The translations under genes were made by a program, and so were the position numbers. Below are positions 9,763 to 19,238 of a stretch of 38,497 nt of DNA, in pieces. The number at the start of each line of letters is the position of its first letter. Position 1 is the first letter of the stretch. The stretch spans positions 1 to 38,497 of the forward strand of contig CADDZJ010000032.1 in NCBI GenBank assembly GCA_902812415.1. Reading direction: 5' to 3'. Under the pieces are notes generated by a model that worked only from the letters and a program-made list of their open reading frames with translations, did no database searches and had not been told where the DNA came from. Source of the DNA: Acidobacteriota bacterium (GTDB lineage: Bacteria; Acidobacteriota; Terriglobia; UBA7540).

Positions 9763-10597
9763 ACGGATTGGACTGCCGGTTACCGTAAAAATGCGTCACG
9801 ACGCCCATTACGTCGAGGACATCATCTCCCGCAGTGGCGCGGCGATAGGCCGGATGATCGCCATCGAGCAGATTCAACCCAACGCCGACCAGCCGCGCAA
9901 GGATTTGGGCGATCTGAAGGGACTCGTCGAATCGGTGCGCGAAAAGGGAGTGCTCGAACCCCTGCTGGTTCGATTCCTGCCGCAGGCTGAGAAATATATG
10001 ATCATCTCTGGCGAGCGGCGGTACCAGGCGGCGCGCGCGGCGGGACTCCGTGAAGTGCCCTGCATCGAAAAGGAGGTCAACGATGCAGAGACGCTGGAGC
10101 TGGCCTTGATCGAGAACCTTCAGCGCAAGGACCTGACACCCTTTGAAGAGGCCGATGGCCTTCAGGCGCTTGCCGATCGCTTTGCGCTCACGCACGAAGA
10201 GATTGCCAAACGGGTGAGCAAGGGACGCTCCTCCATCACCGAGTCGCTGAGCCTGCGAACCATCCCCGATGAGATCAAGGCGATGTGCATCGAAAAGGGT
10301 GTGCTTTCAAAGTCTCAGTTGCTTCAGGTGGCGCGCCAGCCGACGGAAGCTAAAATGCGCGACCTCATCCGCCGTTTTGCGCTCGGCATGTTGAATCGCG
10401 AACAGGCGCGCGCGGAAAGAAACTCCAACGGCAAGGCTCCGGGCAACTTCTTCCGCTTTGTAGCTCCCTCCAAGGAGTTCAAGCTGGTGCTGCGCTTTTG
10501 CCGCAAGAACATCGGACGCGATGATGTGATTCAAGCCCTCCGGCGCATTCTCGAAACTTTGGAGCAAAGCGATGAAACCGAAAAGGCCAGTAGTTGA
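9752..10597 (+). CDS. parB: ParB/Spo0J-family partition protein
   Basis: ParB binds parS sites and spreads as a CTP-dependent clamp. I place the start at GTG 9752 because AGGAGG lies at 9737-9742, nine bases before it; this overlaps the parA stop by 11 bases. An upstream in-frame start would add 20 unconserved residues. The 281-residue product has the N-terminal ParB/Srx domain with IQPNADQPRKD, box II GERRYQAARAAG (residues 87 onward) and ENLQRKDLTPFEEADG (121 onward), then the helix-turn-helix EEIAKRVSKGRSSITESLSL and a short C-terminal dimerisation segment. GERRYQA is slightly divergent from the usual GERRxRA. No parS-like TGTTTCACGTGAAACA was found in the window. Confidence 0.9.
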   Translation: MSSRRIGLPVTVKMRHDAHYVEDIISRSGAAIGRMIAIEQIQPNADQPRKDLGDLKGLVESVREKGVLEPLLVRFLPQAEKYMIISGERRYQAARAAGLREVPCIEKEVNDAETLELALIENLQRKDLTPFEEADGLQALADRFALTHEEIAKRVSKGRSSITESLSLRTIPDEIKAMCIEKGVLSKSQLLQVARQPTEAKMRDLIRRFALGMLNREQARAERNSNGKAPGNFFRFVAPSKEFKLVLRFCRKNIGRDDVIQALRRILETLEQSDETEKASS

Positions 10598-10748
10598 CGA
10601 GGTTGAAGAAGGGCCATGGGCGCCCCCAAGATGCCTTGATGACGTCGATTCCCTACCCGGCCATCCACAGCTCTCCAGGATGATGACAAGCGGCTTTAAT
10701 AGGGAAAACCGCTCCCGAAGGGCGGGGGCCACATAGGATTGAGGTCGT

Positions 10749-11750
10749 TTGAAACGAATGGTGGACATGATCGATGTGCTTGTGATTGGCGCAGGGCCCA
10801 CAGGGCTTGCTTGCGGTATTGAGGCCGAACGGGCCGGTCTCAATCTCTTGATTATTGAAAAAGGCTGTCTGGTGAACTCTCTCTTCAATTACCCGCCCGG
10901 CATGACGTTTTTCACCAGCCGCGAGCGCCTGGAAATTGGAGACCTGCCGTTGCCCAGTCTCAACGTGAAACCCACGCGAGCCGAGGCGCTGGAGTATTAC
11001 CGCCGGGTGGCGGAACGATACCGTCTTCCTATTCATTACCACGAGCGGGCGACCTCGATTGAAAGACGCGACCACTTTTTTGAGGTTGCCACCGAGGGCC
11101 TTTGGGATCGCCATCGAACTTACCAGACGAAGTCGGTCATTATCGCCACCGGCTACTACGATTTGCCCAACCTGCTCGGCATCCCAGGCGAGGACCTGCC
11201 TCACGTTTCGCACTATTACGGGGATGCCCATGCCTTCTATCAACGGAAAGTCGTGGTGATCGGCGCCGCCAATTCCGCCGCGGTCGCTTCGCTAGATCTC
11301 TATCGCCACGGAGCGGAGGTCACACTGATCCATCGCGGCCCGGAATTGAGCCGGCATATTAAGTACTGGATCATGCCGGACCTGCGAAACCGCATCAAGG
11401 AAGGCTCCATCCGAGCGTTCTTTGACTGCCAGGTGAAGCAGATCACGCGGGATCATGTTTGCGTCGAAAAGTCCACCGGGGAAACATTCCACGTCGAAGC
11501 GGACTTCGTCTTTGCCCTCACCGGTTATCATCCTGACTTTGATTTTATCTGCAAAGCCGGCGTGGAGTTGGACCCCGCCACCATGAAGCCCCTTTGCAAT
11601 CCCAAAACCCTCGAGACCAACGTCCCGAATCTTTACCTCGCCGGGGTGATTATCGCAGGGAAAAACACGAACGAGATTTTCATTGAAAATGGGCGTTTTC
11701 ATGGAAAACAGATCATCGCGGACGTCAAAAGAAAGCTGGCAGAACCTTAA
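10749..11750 (+). CDS. ypdA: YpdA-type FAD-dependent reductase (putative bacillithiol disulfide reductase)
   Basis: The product closely follows Firmicute YpdA along its length (333 residues): FAD-binding GAGPTGLACG, NYPPGMTFFTSRERLEIGDLP, IATGYYDLPN, the NADPH-binding VVVIGAANSAAVASLDLYRHGAEVTL, ALTGYHPDF and C-terminal NLYLAGVIIAGKNTNEIFIENGRFHG. YpdA recycles oxidised bacillithiol or bacilliredoxin with NADPH. The active-site Cys14 reported for Staphylococcus aureus YpdA (in GGGPCG) is Thr18 here, with a Cys four residues later. The start is unsure: TTG 10749, with GAGG upstream, or ATG 10758 or 10767. A 151-base gap separates it from parB. Confidence 0.85.
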   Translation: MKRMVDMIDVLVIGAGPTGLACGIEAERAGLNLLIIEKGCLVNSLFNYPPGMTFFTSRERLEIGDLPLPSLNVKPTRAEALEYYRRVAERYRLPIHYHERATSIERRDHFFEVATEGLWDRHRTYQTKSVIIATGYYDLPNLLGIPGEDLPHVSHYYGDAHAFYQRKVVVIGAANSAAVASLDLYRHGAEVTLIHRGPELSRHIKYWIMPDLRNRIKEGSIRAFFDCQVKQITRDHVCVEKSTGETFHVEADFVFALTGYHPDFDFICKAGVELDPATMKPLCNPKTLETNVPNLYLAGVIIAGKNTNEIFIENGRFHGKQIIADVKRKLAEP

Positions 11751-11756
11751 TGTCCT

Positions 11757-11814
11757 TCTAAGCGAGTGCAGCGAGCAAAGAATCCCTGTATTTCGCTCAA
11801 AAAATGCAGAGACC
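11757..11814. repeat. Degenerate intergenic repeat (AAGAATCCC type)
   Basis: The stretch after ypdA contains GCAGCGAGCAAAGAATCCC, then TGTATTTCGC and AAATGCAGAGA. It resembles the left part of the inverted repeats at 14112 and 29563, which carry GCGAAGAATCCC and similar strings. It lies in the gap between the convergent ypdA and maf genes. Confidence 0.45.
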
Positions 11815-11861
11815 CACTAACTGAAAATACCGCATCACGTCAGCCATCATGATTTTGTGAA

Positions 11862-12434
11862 TTACGAGCTGGCCGACAACGAGTTCAATATTTCGTAGAC
11901 TACCGAGACGGGCAAGCCGACAACGTTGAAGAAGCAGCCCTCGACGCGCTTAACGAATTTTGAAGCCAGCCCCTGAATGGCATAAGCGCCGGCCTTATCC
12001 AGCGATTCTCCGCTTGCCACATAGGCCTGAATCTCTTCTTCCGTCAAAGGGTTGAAGATGACGGTTGAAACCTCGTGCCTCAGCGCTTCCACTTTTTCCG
12101 GCGCGCGCACAAAGCAAACCCCGGTAAGGACGCGATGGGTGGCGCCCGCCAGCAGGCGCAGCATGCGGGCCGCATCTTCGGCGTTGTCCGGTTTGCCGAG
12201 AATTTGCCCCGCCACCACCACTGCCGTATCCGCGCCCAGCACCAGGCTGCCGGACGGCGCGGAGCGGGCCGCAGCCAGGGCTTTTTCGCAGGCCAGCCGG
12301 CGCACGTAGTCCTCAGCGGACTCACCCTGGAGGCGCGCCTCGTTGATTTGAACGGGCTGAACGGTGCAATCGATGCCGGCTTTTTTCAGCAACTCCTGCC
12401 GGCGCGGAGAGTTCGAAGCCAGTATCAGTGCCAT
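11862..12434 (-). CDS. maf: Maf-like nucleotide pyrophosphatase
   Basis: Maf proteins hydrolyse dTTP, UTP and modified nucleotides to monophosphates, a house-cleaning role. The 190-residue product has the family hallmarks: N-terminal LILASNSPRRQELLKKAG, ARLACEKA-like EDYVRRLACEKALAAA, the catalytic LGADTAVVVAGQILGKP, and DKAGAYAIQGLASKFVKRVEG near the C-terminus. The last motif fits the YhdE (dTTP/UTPase) branch. The ATG is at 12432-12434. It is convergent with ypdA and divergent from the M48 protease gene, so it is probably its own transcription unit. Confidence 0.93.
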   Translation of the reverse strand: MALILASNSPRRQELLKKAGIDCTVQPVQINEARLQGESAEDYVRRLACEKALAAARSAPSGSLVLGADTAVVVAGQILGKPDNAEDAARMLRLLAGATHRVLTGVCFVRAPEKVEALRHEVSTVIFNPLTEEEIQAYVASGESLDKAGAYAIQGLASKFVKRVEGCFFNVVGLPVSVVYEILNSLSASS

Positions 12435-12553
12435 AAATCAACAAATTTTACGGAAAAAATTTTAAATTTCCAGTGTTCTTAATGTTGCTCATTGCACCCC
12501 TTCCTGAGGAAGTTTTAACATCAGGGTAAAAGGCTGATGAAGGAGACCAGGAA

Positions 12554-14041
12554 ATGAAAGAACCCATCTACCGGTGGAATTTTCAGGCGCTCATTGCAGT
12601 TGTCCTGTGCGTTGTCCTCATGCCCATCCCGCCTGCCGGGGCGGTTTCCAGCGGATCCGCCACCCCCATCACGATTCCAAGCGAGCTGAGCGAACTTTGG
12701 CAACAGCTCCAGCATTCGTATCTGTATCTTTTTCACAATTCTCCACGCTGGCATTACCGCTCGGATCGAATCAATGAAATGCAGGATTTTTTGAAGAAGG
12801 CCAGAGACCACTGCCAGAACAGTTATAAAGACCGTATTCATCAGGCGGATTCACAACTGAAAGAGACCCAACAGCAACTGCGTCAGGAGACGGGGAAGAT
12901 CAGCGATGCGGAACGCCACGAAATCCATTGCCGCATCCAGCAACTGCGCAAGACGCGCACTGAAGATCAGGTTCTGGCGGATCACGCCATTCCAATCGCT
13001 TATGAGAACAAAAACGCCAAGCTGGAATTGATCGAACAGTGGCCCCAGGATGTGAAGCAGATTGACGCCGAGATCGCCAACGGCTCGTACATCCATCGCC
13101 GCTGGGGCGACGTAAAAGACATCGGATTTCGCGTGATCGCTTCAGGCCAGCAGGATGACATCAAGGTAGGCCAGCAGGCCGTGCAGCAGATGAAGCAATC
13201 CGGCATCATGCCGCCGGTCGTGAAAGATCCGACGGTTGTGAATTACGTGGATCACATCGCGCAAACGGTGGCCGCGCATTCTGACCTGCATGTGCCCCTG
13301 CATGTGACCGTGCTGAACTCGAAGGAAATTAACGCGTTCTCGCTTCCGGGCGGGTATCTTTTTGTGGAGCGCGGATTGCTGGAAGCGGCGGACGACGAGG
13401 CGGAACTGGCAGGCGTGATGGGTCACGAAATCGGACACGTCGTGGCCCGGCATGGTCATAAACTGATGGAAAGGGCTACCATCGCGGGCATCTTCTACCA
13501 GGCGGCGGAAGTGGCTGCGATGATCCTGACGGGCGGGATCATGGGCATCGGGACATACTATGCCCTGCAATACGGCTTTTATGGCCTCGGCCTGGTGCTG
13601 AATCTGAAACTGCTCGGCGTGAGCCGCGAATTTGAATTGCAGGCGGATCAACTAGGCATTCAATACGCCTGGAACAGCGGCTATGACCCGACGGGGTTTA
13701 TTCGCTTCTTTGATAAGATGGCCACTCACGTAGGCTACGTCAACGGCGTCGGCTGGTTCATGGATCATCCGCCGTTTTATACCCGCATGGTTGACGCCAT
13801 GCGCGAAATCATGTTTCTGCCCAAAAAACCCCGATATATTGTGACGACGACGGCGTTCGAGCAAATGAAGCAGGCGCTCAAAAAAGTGACCGCCAAGGCG
13901 GAAGAGAATGAGAAAAACAAGCCCAGCCTCTATGGGCCGGAGCAGGGTTGCGCCACAACGCAACCGGCAAACTACAAACCCGGGGAACCCATCGAAAAGA
14001 TCTGCCCCATCCTTGGGGTGGAAAACGTCAAGCCGCGATGA
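12554..14041 (+). CDS. Secreted M48-family metalloprotease
   Basis: This is a 495-residue zinc protease of the M48 family, probably periplasmic. An N-terminal signal peptide (about residues 10-31, LIAVVLCVVLMPIPPAGA) precedes a helical, coiled-coil-like region (about 75-140) and the protease domain. The zinc site is HEIGH (His291, Glu292, His295), with the third ligand Glu361 in EFELQADQLG; DHPPFYTRM is also typical. A hydrophobic segment (about 320-350) lies between the two motifs. The ATG at 12554 is preceded by AAGGAGACCAGGAA. Periplasmic relatives such as BepA act in outer-membrane protein quality control; that role is only inferred here. Confidence 0.88.
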   Translation: MKEPIYRWNFQALIAVVLCVVLMPIPPAGAVSSGSATPITIPSELSELWQQLQHSYLYLFHNSPRWHYRSDRINEMQDFLKKARDHCQNSYKDRIHQADSQLKETQQQLRQETGKISDAERHEIHCRIQQLRKTRTEDQVLADHAIPIAYENKNAKLELIEQWPQDVKQIDAEIANGSYIHRRWGDVKDIGFRVIASGQQDDIKVGQQAVQQMKQSGIMPPVVKDPTVVNYVDHIAQTVAAHSDLHVPLHVTVLNSKEINAFSLPGGYLFVERGLLEAADDEAELAGVMGHEIGHVVARHGHKLMERATIAGIFYQAAEVAAMILTGGIMGIGTYYALQYGFYGLGLVLNLKLLGVSREFELQADQLGIQYAWNSGYDPTGFIRFFDKMATHVGYVNGVGWFMDHPPFYTRMVDAMREIMFLPKKPRYIVTTTAFEQMKQALKKVTAKAEENEKNKPSLYGPEQGCATTQPANYKPGEPIEKICPILGVENVKPR

Positions 14042-14084
14042 CGAGCGGGTCGCACGGCCGATCTCTGTTTTTCGGCGCTCAGAT

Positions 14085-14252
14085 CAGGTTGCTGAAAAAC
14101 AACCCAGGCCACTGTCATTCTGACCCGAGCGCAGCGATGCGAAGAATCCCTGCCTTTCAACTCACGCTGAACTCCGCGAAGCATCCCGACACTTGCAGAA
14201 GCAAGTCAACATAGGGATTCTTCGTTCGTTTCACCCGGAGTCTGTCCTGAGC
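14085..14252. repeat. Dispersed intergenic repeat, copy A
   Basis: CAGGTTGCTGAAAAAC at 14085-14100 is identical to 29504-29519. It is followed by CTGTCATTCTGA (14112), GCGAAGAATCCC and, about 100 bases on, AGGGATTCTTCG, which can pair with the GAAGAATCCC segment. This is the same class of element as at 29504. It lies in the 305-base gap between the convergent M48 and oxidoreductase genes. Confidence 0.6.
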
Positions 14253-14313
14253 GGGGCGCAGGGCCGCCGCCGCGCCGGCTTTCACACAGAATCGCCCACC
14301 TGGAAAATCGCCA

Positions 14314-14332
14314 GGGCGCGCGCCGCGCGCCC
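14314..14332. terminator. G+C hairpin downstream of the oxidoreductase gene
   Basis: GGGCGCGC at 14314-14321 and GCGCGCCC at 14325-14332 form an 8-bp stem with a 3-base loop, 14 bases past the minus-strand stop codon. On the minus strand it is followed by TGGCGATTTTCC, a poor U-tract, so it could be a weak terminator. It also resembles a common G+C-rich intergenic repeat. Confidence 0.4.
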
Positions 14333-14346
14333 CTACGGTGAATTTC

Positions 14347-15705
14347 CTAAATTAAATCCCATGGTTTGCGGGCCTTGCGTGAAAGCAGCGCGGAAGCCTG
14401 CGGATCATCGGGAATCTCTTCCCGGGCAGAATCCCAGCGAATTTTATGCCCGGTGCGAAGAGCAATGTTGCCCAGGTGCGGAACAACGGTGGAGCGATGC
14501 CCAATTTCGACATCCGCTACGGGCTTCTGCCGCGAGCGAACGCAGTCAATGAAATTTCTGATATGTAAGTCCGTGCAATCCCGGCCATGGACTTCCTTAC
14601 GCTCGGTGCGGAAACCTTCTGAATCGCCGGGCACAACATCCACTGCGCCAGGGCCGAATTCCCCCTTGGGCTCGGGATAAATCTCAAAACCGACACGATC
14701 GGCATAGAGCGCGCCGCGCGTGCCGTAAAACGCGAGACCATGCGGGCGGTCATCCTGGCAGCGCGTCAGATAATATCGCATGCCCGGAGTTCGCCCGCCG
14801 CAGCCGTGACCGTTCACCATGGAGGCTTCATAACTCAGCACGAAGCCGGGGTATTCATAAGTGATCTGCAACGTATCGGGTGTGTCGCCGCCGTCTTTCA
14901 GCACGTATCGCCCGCCCGACGCGGCAACGACGCGCGGCGCATCCACATTCATCACTTCGTGGATGCTATCGAAGCGATGTGTTCCATAATCGGTGGCCAT
15001 GCCGCCCGCGTAATCCCAGAACCAGCGATACGACACCAGGAAGCGATCCTTGTTAAAGGGGACGTAAGGCGCCGGCCCCAGATAGAAGTCCCAATCGAGG
15101 CCGGGCGGAGGCGATGAATTGGCGGCTCGCCCGACTCCCTGCGGCGACATGTTGATGTAGTTCCAGACCCGGACAAAATGTACCGGCCCGATTTCTCCGC
15201 TCTGAATGATACGGGCGGCCTCCCGGAAATGGGGCGCTGAGCGATGTTGAGTGCCCAGTTGAACCACTCGATTGTGACGGCGGGCCGCCGCAACCATCTT
15301 GCGTCCTTCCTCAATGGTGTGGGCCAGAGGCTTCTCAACATATACATCCTTGCCCGCCTGGCAGGCGAGCACTGTGGGAATGGCATGCCAGTGGTCGGGA
15401 GTGGCGACAAGGACGGCGTCCACGTCCTTCCGCTCCAGAAGCTTTCTGAAATCCTGATAAGCCTGACAGCGCGGCCCGACCCATTCCTTCGCAGCGTTCG
15501 CATGCGGCTCGTAGACGTCGCACACAGCAATGATCTCGACATTGGGGACCTCTCGCAGCAGATTTGCATCGTATCGACCGCGCCCGCCACAGCCAATAAG
15601 CCCGACGTTCACGCGATCATTGGCCCCCAACACGCGAGCTGAAGAGCTTGCGGAGAGGGCAGCCGCCGCCCCGATAAGTCCTGTCATGAATTCGCGTCTT
15701 TCCAT
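14347..15705 (-). CDS. Tat-exported Gfo/Idh/MocA-family oxidoreductase
   Basis: This is a 452-residue NAD(P)-dependent sugar oxidoreductase of the Gfo/Idh/MocA family. It begins MERREFMTGLIGAAAALSAS, a twin-arginine signal ending near residue 26, so it is exported folded with its cofactor. The Rossmann domain has VGLIGCGGRGRYDANLL, VATPDHWHAIP and the hallmark VYVEKPLAHT; the C-terminal part is the usual substrate-binding sheet domain. The ATG at 15703-15705 follows AGGAGG at 7 bases. It is divergent from the TonB-receptor gene with a 224-base gap and likely acts on a sugar released in the same locus. The substrate cannot be told from sequence. Confidence 0.9.
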   Translation of the reverse strand: MERREFMTGLIGAAAALSASSSARVLGANDRVNVGLIGCGGRGRYDANLLREVPNVEIIAVCDVYEPHANAAKEWVGPRCQAYQDFRKLLERKDVDAVLVATPDHWHAIPTVLACQAGKDVYVEKPLAHTIEEGRKMVAAARRHNRVVQLGTQHRSAPHFREAARIIQSGEIGPVHFVRVWNYINMSPQGVGRAANSSPPPGLDWDFYLGPAPYVPFNKDRFLVSYRWFWDYAGGMATDYGTHRFDSIHEVMNVDAPRVVAASGGRYVLKDGGDTPDTLQITYEYPGFVLSYEASMVNGHGCGGRTPGMRYYLTRCQDDRPHGLAFYGTRGALYADRVGFEIYPEPKGEFGPGAVDVVPGDSEGFRTERKEVHGRDCTDLHIRNFIDCVRSRQKPVADVEIGHRSTVVPHLGNIALRTGHKIRWDSAREEIPDDPQASALLSRKARKPWDLI

Positions 15706-15836
15706 TTGTTTTCCTCCTCGACTTCCTGGCAGTCACAACCCGGTATGACCCATCATCAATGCGCGCCGATTATACGTCTGCGCAGAAGGAGCGACAACCC
15801 AATTTCCATAGGCGTAAATGTTTAATACAAATCTAC

Positions 15837-15865
15837 TTGACACCGCCCATTTCTGGCACTACAGT
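15837..15865 (+). promoter_or_regulatory. Sigma-70 promoter for the TonB-dependent receptor
   Basis: A perfect -35 TTGACA (15837-15842) is followed by a 17-base spacer and TACAGT (15860-15865), a 4/6 match to the -10 consensus. This leaves a leader of about 55-60 bases before the ATG at 15930. It is the clearest promoter in the window. Confidence 0.65.
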
Positions 15866-15929
15866 ACTCCCCGCTGATCATATATGCGGATTGTGCCGCT
15901 TGTCTGACAAGGTGAGGAGGACGTTCGCT

Positions 15930-18900
15930 ATGTCGAAGGAATGCAGAGTAAAACGATTGGGGATTGTTTCGTGCAGCATTGCAGCTCTCTTGCTCTCGAG
16001 CGTGTTCTGCCGGGCGCAATTGACCACTACGGGAACCATTACCGGCACGGTCACAGACACCAGCAGGGCGGTGGTGCCTGGCGCTGAAGTTGCGATCATC
16101 AATGAAGGCACCCACGTGCAGACAACCACTCGAACCAATGCGGATGGAAGCTTCGCGGTTCCCGGCCTGACAATCGGCAACTATACCGTAAAGGTTACGA
16201 AACAGGGATTCCAAACCTATACGGAAACCGGCATCACTCTGCACCCGGCGCAGGTGGTCAGCGTGAACCCGGTCATGAAAATCGGTCTCGTGACCACGCA
16301 GGTTCAGGTGACGGCCAGCGCGGCCCAGGTGCAGACAGCGACACCAGAAGTTTCAAGCGAAGTCTCCGAGCGGCAGGTTGTAACACTTCCTCTGAATGGC
16401 AGGAATTATCAGAGTCTCTCGGCACTGATGCCAGGCGTCACGAATTTAAGTCCCGATACGGCTCAGAATCAGGGTGGATTCCTCACCTCGAACGTCATGT
16501 CCATCAATGGCCAGGGGCAAAGCGGCACGATGTATTACCTGGACGGAATCTGGAATATGAACACCGGGAATATGACCCAGACCACAATCACGCCCAACCC
16601 GGATACCATTCAAGAGGTAAGAGTCCTGCAAAATAATTATGGCGTTCAATACAGCCTGATGGGCGCAAACGTGGTTCTGCTCGAAACCAAGAGCGGGACG
16701 GACACCTTCCATGCCACCGCTTTCGAGTATCTGAGAAACGATGCTTTGGATGCCCGCAATTTCTTCAGCCCCACCGTCTCACCCCTGAAGCAGAATATTT
16801 TTGGTTACACGTTCGGCGGGCCCTTCTACATTCCTCATCATTACAACACCGACAAGAGCAAGACATTTTTCTTCTGGAGTCAGCAATGGGTGCGGCAGCA
16901 CATTGCGTCCGTGCTGCGCGGAGCCGATCCCACGGCGGATATGCGGAACGGCCTTTTCCCGTCATCCACCCCTCTGACCAACCCCCTCACCGGGCAACCT
17001 TTTCCGCAAGCTTCCCCGGGGGTCTACCAGATTCCCCAGGGCATGCTCAATTCCAGTTCTCTGGCGTTTCTGAACGCTCTCGAGCCGCTGCCCAATAATC
17101 CCAGCGGCGGATTTCTGAATTATCTTAACCTCACGCCTGCGATCAACACTCAGCGCGACGACCAGATTAAGGTCGATCAGAATTTCAAACAGAAACTGCA
17201 CCTGATGGCCGAATATCTGGACGAGCGGCAAACCAACGGCAATCCGAACGACACCTTCTTGGGCTCGCCCTTCAGCACCAACAGCAACCCGGTCTTCACC
17301 AATAATCAGTTGGCTCAGATTCAACTGACGCAGACTCTCTCGCCTTCGATGGTGAACACCACCAGCGTTGCTATGAATAATTACGTCGTGAGTCTGGCGG
17401 CCAAAGGCGTTTACCAACGAAGCCAGATTCCGGGATTTCAGGAAGTCCTTCCTTTCCCTAACGGCTTCGGCTCCGACCGCCTGCCGCAGATCAATATGTC
17501 GGGCGGCTGGCCAGGCATGGGTTGGGCATACACTTTGCCTCTTGATCATGCCAGCGATCTTGAAAACACGTTGGATGATGACTGGAGTTGGCTGCGAGGA
17601 AATCACTACCTGCAGGCGGGCGCGCAGTTTGTGAAAGGCACCAAACGCCAGACCGCCTTTGCGGATAGCAACGGCCAATGGTTCTTTACCGGCAAGTTCA
17701 CGGGCAACTCCATGGCGGATTTCCTGCTTGGCGACGCTTCCTCCTTTACACAGGCCAGCACCGAAGCACGCCCTTACGTTCACTACCCGATTTTCTCGCC
17801 TTATGTTCAGGATCGCTGGAAGGCCACTCGCCGCCTGACGTTCACCGTGGGCCTGCGCTTCAACTTTCTGCCCGCCACTCACGCCCAACGCGGCTACATT
17901 ACGATTTTTGATCCGGCCAAGTACAATCCGGCTCAAGCGCCCATTGTGAACCCCGACGGAACGATTACTCCAACCCCCAACTTCAACCCGCTCAACGGGC
18001 TGATTTTCAACGGAGAGGGTGGATTCCCGCTGAACTTTTCAAGCGCTCACCAGTACGATTGGGGTCCCTCCGCTGGTTTCGCCTGGGATGTGTTTGGAGA
18101 CGGCAAGACTTCATTGCGCGGCGGATACGGCATCACTTATACGCGCGTGCCTACCGGAACAGATTGCAGCTATTTCTGCGGGATTAACTATCCACGAGTG
18201 ACATCGCTCACCCTGATTAATCCAAGTTTCCCGAATCCCACCGGAGCAGCCGCGGCCCCTGCGAGCGTTCAAACCATCGATAGCCAGGACCTTAATCTTT
18301 ATCCCGCCGCCCAGGTTCAAAGCTACAGCCTGAGCATGGAACATCAGTTTGCAGGAAACTGGTTTGCCTCCATCGCCGGCGCAGGGAACGTGGCGCATCA
18401 TATCGGAACGTACTACGACATCAATCAACCTCTCCCTGACCCGCCTTTCGACTTCAATCCCATCATTAATACAGGCACAGTGCTGTCGCAGATCTTCTCC
18501 CCCTATCAGGGCTACGGGTCAATTACCACCAACGTCAGCCCGGCCAGCTCTTTCTGGGACGCGCTGGAGATTAACGTGCGCCATCCGGTAGGTCACAATC
18601 TCTTCTTCAGCGCGGCGTATACCTGGGAGCATTCGCTTTCAACGGAAAGAGGCACGGTGTTCTTCGAGAATTCCAACACCATGCAGGATATCTACCATCC
18701 CCGGAACAATTATGGCACGACGAATCTGAACGTCCCTCAAATTCTGACCATCAGCGCCATCTGGAATCTGCCTTGGTTTCAAAACGCGCATGGCTTGAAA
18801 GGATTTGCGTTGGGCGGATGGCAGTATTCCGATATTACGACGATCCAAAGCGGATTCAACCAAGATCCCGGCCTGAGCATTGCAAATCAAGGGCTGGCGA

Positions 18901-19238
18901 CCCGTCCCGACCGCATTGCCAGCACGATTACAGGTCCGAAGACCGTGCAGCAGTGGTTTAATACCGGAGCCTTCGCGGCGCCTCCGCCTGGATTTTTCGG
19001 CAATGCCGCTGTCGGTTCGATTATGGGCCCGGGCACGGTCAACTTCGATATGGCGCTTTATAAGGATTTCCACTTCGCCGAACGCCACACGATTGAATTT
19101 CGGAGCGAGTTCTTCAATATTTTCAATCACACCAATTTCAATGGTATCGATCCAACTTTTGGGAGTGGCACCTATGGCCAGGTGACAAGCGCAGCGGATC
19201 CCCGGATCATTGAATTTGCGTTGCGCTACCAGTTTTAA
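15930..19238 (+). CDS. TonB-dependent receptor with N-terminal carboxypeptidase-regulatory-like domain
   Basis: This is an outer-membrane receptor of the Oar/CarboxypepD_reg-like type common in Acidobacteria, 1102 residues. The start at ATG 15930 is fixed by GAGGAGG nine bases upstream and by the signal peptide (about residues 8-29, ending CRAQ); an upstream in-frame start adds 57 unlikely residues. After the signal comes a beta-sandwich (about 35-115; GTITGTVTDTSRAVVPGAEV, ADGSFAVPGL), then a plug domain with LPLNGRNYQSLSALMPGV and a long beta-barrel ending EFALRYQF, with the terminal Phe needed for barrel assembly. No SusD follows. As first gene of the plus-strand sugar locus it probably imports its oligosaccharide. 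Confidence 0.9.
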   Translation: MSKECRVKRLGIVSCSIAALLLSSVFCRAQLTTTGTITGTVTDTSRAVVPGAEVAIINEGTHVQTTTRTNADGSFAVPGLTIGNYTVKVTKQGFQTYTETGITLHPAQVVSVNPVMKIGLVTTQVQVTASAAQVQTATPEVSSEVSERQVVTLPLNGRNYQSLSALMPGVTNLSPDTAQNQGGFLTSNVMSINGQGQSGTMYYLDGIWNMNTGNMTQTTITPNPDTIQEVRVLQNNYGVQYSLMGANVVLLETKSGTDTFHATAFEYLRNDALDARNFFSPTVSPLKQNIFGYTFGGPFYIPHHYNTDKSKTFFFWSQQWVRQHIASVLRGADPTADMRNGLFPSSTPLTNPLTGQPFPQASPGVYQIPQGMLNSSSLAFLNALEPLPNNPSGGFLNYLNLTPAINTQRDDQIKVDQNFKQKLHLMAEYLDERQTNGNPNDTFLGSPFSTNSNPVFTNNQLAQIQLTQTLSPSMVNTTSVAMNNYVVSLAAKGVYQRSQIPGFQEVLPFPNGFGSDRLPQINMSGGWPGMGWAYTLPLDHASDLENTLDDDWSWLRGNHYLQAGAQFVKGTKRQTAFADSNGQWFFTGKFTGNSMADFLLGDASSFTQASTEARPYVHYPIFSPYVQDRWKATRRLTFTVGLRFNFLPATHAQRGYITIFDPAKYNPAQAPIVNPDGTITPTPNFNPLNGLIFNGEGGFPLNFSSAHQYDWGPSAGFAWDVFGDGKTSLRGGYGITYTRVPTGTDCSYFCGINYPRVTSLTLINPSFPNPTGAAAAPASVQTIDSQDLNLYPAAQVQSYSLSMEHQFAGNWFASIAGAGNVAHHIGTYYDINQPLPDPPFDFNPIINTGTVLSQIFSPYQGYGSITTNVSPASSFWDALEINVRHPVGHNLFFSAAYTWEHSLSTERGTVFFENSNTMQDIYHPRNNYGTTNLNVPQILTISAIWNLPWFQNAHGLKGFALGGWQYSDITTIQSGFNQDPGLSIANQGLATRPDRIASTITGPKTVQQWFNTGAFAAPPPGFFGNAAVGSIMGPGTVNFDMALYKDFHFAERHTIEFRSEFFNIFNHTNFNGIDPTFGSGTYGQVTSAADPRIIEFALRYQF

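Noticed and set aside
15759-15929. Upstream extension of the TonB-dependent receptor
   Set aside because: It covers the promoter TTGACA-17-TACAGT, and the strong ribosome binding site plus signal peptide fix the start at 15930.
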